Assembly: GCA_949825025.1 (NCBI GenBank)
Contig: OX463780.1
Span: forward strand, 42,264,979-42,328,978
Source: Siphlonurus alternatus
Lineage: Eukaryota > Arthropoda > Insecta > Ephemeroptera > Siphlonuridae
DNA: 64,000 bases
Direction: 5' to 3'
Every line of letters starts with the position of its first letter. Position 1 is the stretch's first letter. Made by a program: the position numbers and the translations under genes. The notes under the pieces were generated by a model that did not search any database, had not been told where the DNA came from, and worked only from the letters and a program-made list of their open reading frames with translations. Shown one piece after another: positions 1 through 11,400 of this stretch.

Positions 1-845
1 TTATAGTATAAATAGTCAGTTTACAGTGAAACTACAAACTTTGCCCGGAATGTTTTAGATGGCAGGAAATAATGACAATTAAATTAATTTTTTTTGCATC
101 ATTGCTCGTAATTATTGATTTGGCTTACAAATATTTTTTCACTAATGTCAGAGTATGATTACTGTTAACTGTTACTAGTATTGATTTTCAAATTGAAATG
201 CATCCACTTTTGACAAACTTTGTTTAGTGTTTCCTTTGCTTAATTAATAAAATGTACCACTTTTAAAGAAGAACAATTATATTGTAAACTATTAGTTATA
301 GAAAATGGTTGCAGGCAAATCTTAAGCTGTAAATTTGGTTGCTTATCACAATTTTGATAAGATTTGAAAATTGAAAAATATACTAAATACCGACAATTAC
401 TTAAAAATTTGTTTCCTATGTTATAGACATTGGCTTACAGTTTCCACTTCCACACATTGTGTTGTATTATGTGATTTATAGTTTTCATATTTAAACATTT
501 TTGTCATTTATGAGTTTGTTCATCTACAATTTAATCATTAAACTTGAGTAGTAGAATGAATCTGACATGTTAATTTTGTTTATTTGTTTTACATTAGTTA
601 AAAAATAAAATATCGATATGAGACTGCTAACACAATGCACTTGTATCTAAACATTGAGAGTAATCTTTATCACAAGTACCAGCTGTCTTGTATCTAGGGA
701 TCTCATATCGTCTTGCTAGCTTCTGATTTCTTGACTGGTTTAAAAGTTTCTAAATTAACCTTGGCAAATTAGATGCCACCATGATGATATTCACTTGCTG
801 AAACTACTATGTAACAGCTGATGAGCTCCTTGTTTCTGCCCACAG
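1..845 (+). other. Presumed last intron of the Cdk5-like gene
   Basis: AT-rich sequence with no coding-like stretch on either strand. It ends in a good 3' splice site: a pyrimidine-rich run followed by CACAG at 841-845, directly before the kinase exon. Upstream kinase exons must lie left of the window, so this is inferred to be intronic. Confidence 0.6.
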
Positions 846-953
846 CACCTGCTGGTATGCAACCCTGCACAACGCATGTCCGCTGACGATGCAATGGCGC
901 ACCTTTACTTTGCCGACCTGAGCCCGGCCATCAAGAACGACCGGTGTCAATAG
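846..953 (+). CDS. Cdk5: Cdk5-like cyclin-dependent kinase, terminal coding exon
   Basis: This exon encodes 35 residues and a TAG stop (951-953) and starts in phase 0 after the CACAG acceptor at 841-845. It is the very C-terminus of a CDK kinase domain, the helix I region with the arginine that caps the C-lobe. The visible string LLVCNPAQRMSADDAMAH is closest to the Cdk5 end (CNPxQRxSAEEA then H-x-YF-x-D), better than to Cdk1 or Cdk2. Cdk5 is a proline-directed Ser/Thr kinase that acts with p35-type activators, mainly in neurons. Oddities: the usual HPYF is HLYF here, and the tail runs on as SPAIKNDRCQ where human Cdk5 stops shortly after the YF-x-D motif. Family assignment rests on a short piece, so another CDK cannot be fully excluded. 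The gene faces the POU gene tail to tail. Confidence 0.78.
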   Translation, partial: HLLVCNPAQRMSADDAMAHLYFADLSPAIKNDRCQ

Positions 954-1845
954 CAGCACGCCCCGCCGCGCCAACGAGTGCACTCCATAGTGTAGCAGCA
1001 GCAAACCTCCCCTCCACAGCTGCTGGGGGTGGCCCACCCCTCTATAGTGCCAGCCAGGTTGTGCCATTATGAACTCTTTGTGACGTGTAGAGTCATTCAA
1101 AATCTAGTCTTAGGACACCAATTATTGTTACTTTTTTGTTATTAAATTTAAATTAAACTTTTCTAATTTTTATCTTTTATTTTCTCTTTAAAACAAGAGT
1201 TTCAAGTTTTTCTCATTAAAGGGAACTTTATCTAATTGTTCCAATGTCTTTATGAAACCATTTCTCCCTCTATTTTAGCTTCCATGTTAAGTTATTCATA
1301 TGTTATCAGTGAAAAAAAAAAAAATCATAAATATAATCAATATTTAAATGTTAACTCATTTTCTTAAATAAATATGATATGCATAAATTTTCAAAAAAAT
1401 AAATGTGTTTCAAATTTCTTCCTGTCAAAGATCTTTCAAATGTCAATGATATTAAAACGCTGGAGATCCCCTTAATTATTAATTGTAGAATTGAAGTTGA
1501 ATAAATTTGCTCTTCAATGTTTTTCTAATGCGACCAGATTGATAAATTGTTGAAATTATGCAACTTCAATTCTGGAGCGATAATTTGTAAATACAGTGTA
1601 CAGTACCCTGCATGAATATTCCATGGTGGTGTTTGCAAATAATATTTAATGTTTTTTACCTGGCAAAATATATTATTATCAATAGTTTTTATGTGTCTAC
1701 CCAAAAATTGAAGTTCAACAGTTATTGTCATATCTAGGCCATGTCTACAGTAGTTCTTATACCCATTATATGTGCATAATTGTCGTACAACAGCTTAAAG
1801 TGATAATTTTACGTACCATATTAATTTCTTGTTATTGGTTATTAT
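954..1845 (+). other. 3' UTR and downstream flank of the Cdk5-like gene
   Basis: Follows the kinase stop codon. GC-richer to about 1080, then strongly AT-rich. AATAAA hexamers on the plus strand at 1367-1372, 1398-1403 and 1500-1505 are candidate polyadenylation signals; none can be chosen from sequence alone. The open frame on the minus strand over 807-1100 is a shadow of the exon and UTR. Confidence 0.5.
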
Positions 1846-2108
1846 CAAGGATTTTGTATATATAAACTCTGGATAGGATACCCCTTTACCAATAGCATTA
1901 GAGCTGCTGAGGCAAATCTCCATCGTAACATGGCGGCCGAGCTCAACCAGCTACATTGTAAACTGTATGGAAGTTCCAAAGTCCCCCAACGTAAGATGGT
2001 GGACATCCAATTGTTTACTGTTGTAGCCACCACCCACTTCCTCCTCACAACTGTGCCTCACCGACGACAGCACCATCACCTATCCAGAGATTATATACAA
2101 AATCCTTG
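1846..2108. mobile_element. MITE-like palindromic element A (about 263 bp)
   Basis: The left end (CAAGGATTTTGTATATA then AACTCTGGATAGG) is the near-perfect inverted complement of the right end (CCTATCCAGAG then TATACAAAATCCTTG). About 30 bp of terminal inverted repeat enclose a GC-richer centre without a conserved frame. The flanks GTTATTAT (left) and GTTGTTAT (right) match at 7 of 8 bases, compatible with an 8-bp target duplication of hAT type. Inferred to be a non-autonomous DNA transposon; superfamily uncertain. Confidence 0.65.
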
Positions 2109-2486
2109 GTTGTTATGCATGAGTCGCTGTGAAAAATATTTGGTATTGCTTGTTTTTATTTTGTCTTTAAGACTTTTATTAATTTCACATTCAAGAGACA
2201 TTGTTTTTTTGTTTTGTTTTTTTACATAGTCAAAATCACACATAAGACTAGTCTATTATATTATTTTCATAGCAGAAAACTCAGTTTTTTGCAGCTTACG
2301 AAATATATATAATTTTTATGTATGCTCTTGTTACATTTATGATTATAAAAAAATTTAATAGGAACTTTGGTTTCATTTGTGGGAAATTTACCTTCCCTCT
2401 TTTTTTTTTTTTTTTTATTTGGCGGAGGAGACAACTTTTAACCCAAACCAAACTTGATACTCATATTTCCTCAAAAATAAACAAAT
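2109..2486. other. AT-rich intergenic spacer
   Basis: Between the two foldback elements A and B, in the tail-to-tail interval. Contains T-rich runs (for example about 2400-2416). No coding signal seen. Confidence 0.5.
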
Positions 2487-2825
2487 GGCATTGGGTGTAG
2501 CACCGGCGTATCTTCACCATGTTAATTTTTTATCCTTGCTCCTCAGAGTAATTTTTATGCTAGAGCTAAGCTGATTGCTGTAGTATCAAGATAATTAGTA
2601 GCCCAAGTGCACAATTTAGCTAAATAAAGCCTGATTTAAAGAAAAGTATTTTTTAGTAATTTCAGGCTTTATTTAGCCAAATTGTGCACTTGAACTACTA
2701 ATTATCTTGATACTACAGCAATCAGCTTAGCTCTAGCATAAAAATTACTCCGAGGAGCAAGGATAAAAAATTAACATGGTGAAGATACGTCAGTGTTGCC
2801 AACTACCGGTGCTACACCCAATGCC
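2487..2825. mobile_element. Long foldback (inverted repeat) element B, about 339 bp
   Basis: The ends are exact inverted complements: GGCATTGGGTGTAGCACCGG at 2487-2506 and CCGGTGCTACACCCAATGCC at 2806-2825. The arms of roughly 150 bp continue inward with high identity (for example the block near 2560-2600 is mirrored near 2695-2735) around a short AT-rich centre near 2640-2660. The right arm has a short extra stretch close to its outer end. Only a transcribed hairpin, no protein, is expected. It lies between the convergent Cdk5-like and POU genes and may fall in either 3' UTR. No clear target duplication. Confidence 0.8.
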
Positions 2826-3860
2826 CTTAATTGTAAATGCTGTTTTATTTGCTTAGAATTTCGCTTTCAATATTTTAATTCAAATGAATTACATTTTAGT
2901 GTAAACATTTTTACTTCACTGGTTAATTTTATTTTTTTAATTATTTGATCCTGAGAAAATATGAATTTTGTTTGCCTCAAAAAATAAGCAGCTAAAATAT
3001 TAAGTAATTTTTTGGAATGTGCTAGCTGACCAGTATTAAAAGTGTTTTTAACTACATTTTTTTTATTTTATTTTTTTCGTATTTTTTATATTAAAATACT
3101 TCACTTTTTTTTTCACAGAATTTAGTAAAATATTTAATTCATTAATGAGATTTGTCGAATTAAATAATAAAAATTAAAGCATTATTTAATGCAATATTTA
3201 TTTTGAGTCTGGTGTCAATAAGTTGTGAAGTAGTAGGTTGATTTCCTACCACATTGATGCAGAATTTATTACTAAAATGTAGATTATCAATTTTGTCATT
3301 AAAGCAAAAGCTCATGGAGCATCAAAGAGTTTCCCTTTTAAAATTTCATTTTCACTTAAAGTGATTTTGAGATACAACTGTACCAATTGAAAGGTGCAAT
3401 AAACCTATTTTGAAGTTATATGATAGTAAAACTGCAAAGTTGTTTTTTTTTTTTTTTTTTTTAGATGACTCCTCTGCCATTTTTATGTATATATTTTATA
3501 TATATTATGATTGACATCTAGGCTAAATTTTACATATTTATCCAATGCATATTTCTTATAGAACAATATTAGTTTACTTCACTTTTTTTTTTTTTCATAC
3601 ATACATTTTTATTTTTTTTTCACTTTATTTTTGTCCTTTAAATTATTTATAATTATATAATTTAATTACTTTGTCATTTATTTTTTTTTCTCTCCCCGTC
3701 TTAAAGACGAGAATTAAAATACTAAAACTACAATTATCGAGTCTTTTGAGAAATACCACATTGATTGTCTCTAATAACATTAATTATAAAGTTAAAAGTT
3801 TGCACAACTTGGTCCCTCTCCCTTGATTGTGTCACTGGCATTATTAGAAGTCCTTGACAC
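2826..3860 (-). other. Presumed 3' UTR of the POU gene and intergenic DNA
   Basis: AT-rich, T-runs near 3443-3462 and 3584-3595. Many TTTATT hexamers (AATAAA on the minus strand), for example around 3600-3630, so the polyadenylation site cannot be fixed. No coding region seen. Confidence 0.45.
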
Positions 3861-3985
3861 TTAAACCACACTCTTGGACATCATGCGCACCGTATTCTTG
3901 AGTGCTTGACGTTTGTTGCAGAACCAGATGCGAATAACTTCTCTCTCGTAACCAAGTTGTTGGGCTAAAGCCGTGATCTCGGCTC
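3861..3985 (-). CDS. pdm3: POU gene last coding exon: homeodomain helices 2-3 and C-terminus
   Basis: Acceptor TTTCAG (rc of 3986-3991) precedes the exon; its first two bases GA complete a Gly codon with the previous exon. It encodes AEITALAQQLGYERE, then recognition helix REVIRIWFCNKRQALKNT, then a short tail VRMMSKSVV and TAA at 3861-3863. Trp, Phe, Cys and Asn of the WFCN signature, typical of POU homeodomains, are intact. The tail after the homeodomain is only about ten residues, shorter than in mammalian POU6F2. Confidence 0.95.
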
Positions 3986-5389
3986 CTGAAACATTAACAT
4001 GAGATATTCACATTAAAATGAAGTTATAAAATTTATTTATTTAAACTAGAAGACTCAAGAAGCAAATGAAAGCTAATCAATCATTTAGAAAAGACGCGAT
4101 GTCGACGAGATTTAAATTTGGTCATTTTTTTTTTTCGCAGAAAATTTACTTAAAAAAAAAATACAATTTATTTTATGAATTCGATAACATATATTGGTAT
4201 TTTTTACTTTAATATAATGATAATTATATACTAATTAACGTTCTTGCTTTAGGGGGTAAAGTAACACAAGCCCAATGTTAAAGAAAAAATCAACTTTAAA
4301 AATTCATATCTTAAAAACTAGCTTGAATTTGTATATACCTAATATTTTAGCTATACTGCCATGGTAGGGGGTGTAGAGGAGAACATTTTAATTCCTTTTC
4401 ATAATTTTCATATCTGGGATTTTTTTTTTTAACATTAGGCGTGTTACTTTCCCCTTAATCAGTACATTTTTAGTATTTATATTTATTTAATACTTATTTT
4501 TTTATAATAATACTATCAAATGACTACATATTTTAATAAAAATTGAAGCATAATATAATAATAATAACAATACAGCATTTTAACAAAGCCACGTACTGAC
4601 GCGAGATCGAGCGACTTACCTGACGGATGTGTATTTCTTTCAAAATGAACATTCAAAACTTCAAGTGCCTGAGGTGTGAACGAAGTACGTCGTTTTCTCT
4701 TCTTTGAAGGTTCAACTCCAATAAATTCAGTAAGATTATGTTGACCGCTTTTGTACCTATAAAAATGAAAAAGGTTATTTCATTAGGGACAGTTAAATTT
4801 CCAATATTTTTGTGTAATGAAAATATTTCAATAAATATACTTATTTAAATTTTCATTTTTTTTTTTATATAAATATTCGAAAACGGGGAGCAGTTTTTAT
4901 GTTGATTTTTGTTTCTCCAGCATGCACAAATAATTTCCAATCAAGTCTAGAGTGAAGGTATAAAATATATTATAAATCATATTTTCTATCTACCGTCACA
5001 GTGTCTTTATATAAGTGTTGCCTTCACCTTAGAGCAAATGGAATGCATAATTATTATTTTTTTAAATTTTCCTACTCCTCACCTCTCTTCAGCCTCCTTC
5101 ATCCACCTTTCCAACACCGGCTTGATTTTCTGAGCGCTCTTTGGGGTGATGTCAAGTTTCTCAAACCTGGCCGACGCAACATGCAACAACAGCGATTAAT
5201 AAAAACTAATAAATTTCACTTTATATTTTAATATTAAACTGCTTGTTGCGTTCCACACAGTATTGTTTTATAAATGTGATTGACTGATAGAGAACTTTAT
5301 TTTTTTATATGACTTTTTTTTTTAAATTGACATGCAATCATGCAAAATAACAAAAAAAATAAAATAAATAAAGCATGCAACAAGTATAA

Positions 5390-5423
<34 letters not shown>

Positions 5424-8400
5424 GCTAAATTTTGTTAGAATAAGATTTGCAATTAGGTGAAGGCAACTAAGATGCACTGTCCCATGGGGTGTTAAAAGAT
5501 ATTAGGAGGGTCAAACCAATGCCCTGGCTTGCTGTAATGCCCATAGACACCGGTGCTGCATAGGTTAAAGAGTTATAAAAAAAAGCAATATAATAAGGTG
5601 CTTAACAAACATAGGATATAGAGTGAAGCAAAAAACACAGGTAAATAAATTGGGATTTTTGTTTTTATTATTTGGAAAAGTAAATTAGAAAAAAAGGTTA
5701 AAAAAACATCACCTACATAGCTTGATGCTGTGACGCAATCTGAGCAGCAGTACAGTACATCTGAGTAGCCAGGGCACTGGGAAAAGAACAGCAAAAATTA
5801 CTTTTATTTTTAAATTTTGTTTTTGAAACTAATTTCTTTGACCAAAAATTATTTTAAATGATTTTAATCCACCTTTTTTTTAAATCAGATTTTTTATGTT
5901 TTTATGTACTGTCTGTTTTTTATTTATATAAAAGTAACTTGGAAACGAAAATCGAAAAAAATAAACAATAAAAAGTATTAATTCACACACATACAAAAAA
6001 ATAAAAATAATATAATATCCATGTTATTAACATACAAACACACATCACAAAAGAATATAGAAACAAAAATAAGATGCTGGTTTTCATTTTTTTTATTTTT
6101 AGTATATGAAATTAGCTGCACAACTAAACATACAAACATTTAATAGCAAGAGGAAAAAAAAATATTAGTTTGATGACTAATAAGTTTCTTATACAGATTA
6201 AACTAAACATAAAAAACGAAACAAAATAAAACAACATAAAATATTAATAAGTTCTCTATTAGGTGGATTTTTTTTGTTATGCAGTTTTTTTTATATATTT
6301 TTTTATTAAATTAATAAATTATTTTCATACCTGCAAATCGCACTTTGGCTGTAGGCTGGTCCCTCTGTTATACTTAAAGCTTGACCAACTTGAGTTTGAG
6401 TTAAACCAAGAGAAAGTCTCCTTAATTTAAATGCTTTGGCAAACTCTTTAATTTCATCTAAGTTGATTCCATCGACAACGTTTCCGTTTGTTTGGTTGAT
6501 GGTGGGTTGATCTAAATGAAGTAGTAACACGTTAGACAATCGTTCATTAAAGAGGAGGTTTAATCAACTTACTGGTCATTTCACCGAGAGAGTCTAGGCT
6601 GGGACTAAGGCAGAGTGGACTGCCACCGTTCTGGTGCGAATGTTGCTGTTGTTGTTGATGATTCTGCTGGCCTGAGTGGGGGGAGGTTTTGTGCATGGAC
6701 TGCACGGAGTGTCCTGAAACTGCGTACATAAAATATTTAATGCGTTGATAAGAAAGGAAAGCATCAAATTTAATATTGCATTTAATTACTACAGGATACA
6801 AATTTGTGGCCCTCTCATTTTATATATATATTAAATACGGAAACTGTTTAGAAAAAAAAAAAAAAATGCAATAAATGACCATGCTTCTTTTTGGCGTGCG
6901 TCACTTTTTTAATAAAAGATTTAATAGAGATTTGATGCTGAAAAGAGGAATGGCTGTCAGAAACTGAACTTTCTATATAGTGTTTTAAAAATACTTTTTG
7001 GATCAAGAGAAATCTAGAAACAAAATCAGAGTAAGATGACTTTAATTGTATGATCCATAATATACAATCATTATTAATCAATTTTGCAATAAAATCCATG
7101 GTTTTGCATTTAATTAATACGCGTATAAATTCAATGCATATTAACATAAAAAAAAAATATGTCAAGTCTAAGATCGTAAGTCAGATCGTATAAAGCCTGT
7201 ATTACACCATACAATTTTGCATACAATTTTTTCTTTCAAGAAAATTTCCTCTCCATACAAACAAATGGAGTTCAAGTTTTCTTGAAAGGACAAATTGTAT
7301 GCAATAGTTAGAAAAATTGTATCGTGTAATACCGCCTTAAGATCGTTACTAAATTTGAAAGATTCATCATGAGGCACGCAAAGTCTTTCGTTCACCTCTA
7401 ATATTTTTATTAAAAATAAAGCTAATGTTATATTTATATAGTATTATTACCTTGAGTAGGTGTAACAGTAAGGCCTGTAGCGCTAGCCAAGCGACTGATT
7501 GTATTTAGGGATGCACCATTGAGGGAACCATTTTGGTGCTTATCCGGTACCTGTAAAAATAAATTTATTTTCATGAAATAATATTGATTTTAATGAATAA
7601 TACAACTTTTTCCTCTCTTATAATTATTATAGTAGAAAGATTATTAATTAAAACTTAATTTTAAATTTCAAATATAAATTTAAATTTTTGTTCTAAAAAT
7701 TTGAATATTAATGTAAAGTAAATTAATCTTAATGCAATTAAATTGTTAATCTAAAAAAGAGATGATGTCATAGCAATAATGTTATAATAATGTGAATTTT
7801 CTTCTTCAGTAGAGTTTGTCATTATTACGCAACACAAAATCATCGTTGTTATACAATAATTCTCACCGAGTAGTGGTGAGAGTTCCTCTGATTGCCGCCC
7901 CCACCGCCTCCACCCCCACCGCCCCCGGTGCTCTGACTATGCGCAGAGACGGGGACTCCAGAGGCCCCCGACTGCGCCATGAGAGGAGGCATGCCCAACA
8001 CTTGGTTGGCCGCAGCAGCAGCCGCCGCGGCAGCCGCTGCCGAGTTACCGCCCAGCATGTGCGACATCGGCGCGGCGCCAAGGCCCAGTGATGTCGGGCT
8101 TGGAGGCGCCACTGAAACACCGTGAAAACTCCGTCAACCTTTTGCAAGGTCTAAACATGACGCCTTTGCAGACATAGGAAAACTTTCCTTGTGCTGAGTG
8201 AGGAGTACTAGTATTATAATTATATTTTCAACAAAAATCTGTTTCATTTCAATATTTAAAACGGATATTTATTTTTAATGCAATCAAAAACTAAAAACAA
8301 AATTTAATTGCTTAATTATAAATGTCGTTATTATTGCAGTTATTTTGTTCATTAAATATAAAAATATTATCAAACGGAAATAAAATAATCATTTGATCAC

Positions 8401-11400
8401 ATATGGCAGCAAATTTCAGTTCTTAGAACTGTGATTAAAATAAACAAGCTACTGATATAGTTGACATTTTTATTTTGCAATTGTTATTACAAAGACTGAT
8501 GGAAAAAAAGTTGTAATTAAAAGGCAGAATAATATGAACTTTAAGGGTTAATGCAATGCACTATTTTTAGTAAATAGCAAATTTAATCACTCTAAAAATT
8601 TAGCAATGTTTCCATAATTAATTTAATAGTTATTATTATGAAAATTTATCAAACCTTCCACAATACAATTTTTACTGCCGAAAAAATGAAGCTATATTCT
8701 ATAGCATTTGGGAGATATTAACATGGGATTATATAGAATATCATTGAACCCACAGGGACTGCGGGCGGCCATTACAGTCAAATCAGCGTCTTTTTCACAC
8801 TCAAAAATTAATAACTTTTAAGCTAAATAATTTTAAATATTTTTACTTCATCAAGCTTGTAGTCAATTTGTTCTTTATATTTATAGGTGTAAAAACATTT
8901 TAGTTCACCATTGGATAAAAATGAACAATGGCCGCCAATGATGACATTAATCCTTAACTATATGAGACATTGCTTGAAAATATGAGTTACTTAGCGAAAT
9001 TAAAACGTCACATATTTCAAAGAGAGAACATAATTATGAATTATCATGAGAAATATGAAAGAAGTGTGAAGCAAGTCGAAGCAAACGTTATGCAGTTACT
9101 GCAGTTTGAGTCTATAACACTGTGAGACTGTTGTTTAAAAAGATAGATTGCAAAAGTAATTATTTCTGTTATGAAAAAATTTGTTCTGACGTTATATGCT
9201 ATCATATCATATGATATTGCAATATTAAATAAAGTAATTTCCACACGAATATGCAATTAAATTATTTAAAATGTAACATTATAAAAATAAACTGGAATTA
9301 TATTATTTTCAATAAATCAGCATATTTCATATGAAATATGATAAATCTATAATGTTATTAGATAACATTTTAATGTTACATTGTATCTTTACCTCTTTAC
9401 ATATATTATTATGAAATATTGCATGTTAGATTCCTTTATTAGAAATAATCATTTATATGTCTTAACGGTACGTGTATAATATAGTATATAGAAAGAACAA
9501 TTATTTTATCATGCATGATGATAATATTACGAAATATAATTACCATAAAATAGATCATCTCATTTTATATATATATAAGAGAAACCTTTTAATAATTTGA
9601 ATGCAAATAAAATTTTATATAAACTTCATTTATAATTATTATCATAACAAAAAAACAATAACATTGTATATTATGGTATATAATCTTGCAAGTCTGGCCT
9701 CGCGTGATATCATACTAAATTACCTAAGTTAGGTATATATTGCTCTTGAAATGCATCATGCAATACTACGTACTCCTCGATCTATATAGGTAATAATAAA
9801 AATTATTATTTGCCATCACGGCATATCGTAACATATCGTGCATGCAGTATCATAGTAACGAGTGTTATAGCTTTATATTATACATTCAGGCAATGCTGTT
9901 TTTATAATTTGCTATGTATATAAAAAAAAATACCTACTTCAATCAAAAACTTCATGATAATGACGCTTTATGTCTATCAAATTTATGACACTCTCTTAAT
10001 TATAAAGTATAATTGAGTTATAATATTTATTATTACATTTCAATAATTAACTATATATGATAATTGAAATTTTAATATTTGCATAATTTACCTTCCATGC
10101 AGTTTATTAGAGCAATATAGCATGTCAGTTTTTGCATATTATACAGTATAATAATTAAGTCTCCTAGTTTAATATAAATTTTTAAGTTTCAATTATAAGT
10201 TGTCATAAAAACACATAATTATTATGCTGAATATAGAGCTTATATCATTGAAATTCTGCAAACTAATTATGCTACAGTTATTGACTTTAAAATTTAAAAA
10301 TAATTCTTTATATAAATTTTTATTATACTTACAGAGATCACCATACTATATCACTTCTAAAATATTAAGTGAAAGAGAAGCTCTTAAATTTTCTAAACGT
10401 ATAATAAACCGGGTGTCCATAAAAAGTTTAAAAAGGCGACGTTAGTAAATCATATTTTCTACCATTTCTGCTAAGACAGGTGTTCCTATACTACGCAATG
10501 CAGGTATCCAAAGGGTGCATACAGTTAGGCACGATGAGAGTACCAAAATATTTCTGTTCGGTTCATTTCCCACTACAATCACTGCGTTTACATGACGATA
10601 TGTTTAATACGCATTCGTTGATGACGGATAATGTTATTCTTATGAGGCGTCGTCAACGAATACGTATTAAACACCAACATGTAAACGTAGTATATGATAC
10701 ATTGTAATATTACAACGAATTAGCGGTGTATAATAATAGGTACTCACCCCCACCAGCAGCCGCAGCCATCTGAAGGGGCTGTGCGAGGCTCTGAAGGTTT
10801 CCGAGAGGAGAACTTCCCACCCCCTGGCCATTACCAAGAGGGAGATTCACCATCTGACTACCAGGGGGCTGGTTCACAGGAATAGCAAGGATAGTCTGCG
10901 TCGCCAAACCTGAGGAACAAAAAAATGACAATCGTGCGTTAGTTGACAGCTCATCATTTGATGATATAGCTGAGAGATTTATTTTCAAAATGCTTTTATT
11001 ATGTAGTATAACATGGTAATTTTGTAAAATAAAAATATTATTCTGTGTGTAAAAGCAAGAATGGAAAGAACTTATTCATAAACATATGCAACAATAAAAT
11101 CTGATTTAATAAAAATGATTCAATCAGTAGTTTAAAAATTGAGAATGAAGATAATTAACTTGTTGTTATACTTGGAGTTTAATTACACCTCCACAGAGAC
11201 CCCAATAACTCCCCAGTCCATGTGGTGCTCACCCTGCGAGGTCGGAATGAGGAGTTGCGCACCCTGGATGCCCTGCACGAGCTGCCCCGAGGCGAGGATC
11301 AGCTGCGGCATTTGCCCTCCCGGCTGCTGAGAGCCGGTTGAGTTCTGCTGCTGGTGCTGCTGCTGCTGCTGGGAGTTGGCGGAGCTCATGGTGAGGTTGA

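Noticed and set aside
1845..2229. Frames of 67-99 codons on both strands
   Set aside because: They lie inside a palindromic MITE and mirror each other.
8755..8945. Inverted GGCGGCCATT sequences as possible MITE ends
   Set aside because: Only about ten bases match and the inner arms do not pair, so chance cannot be excluded.
10409..10440. GGGTGTCCATAAAAAG, reminiscent of some DNA transposon ends
   Set aside because: No matching inverted end found nearby; a single short match is not enough.
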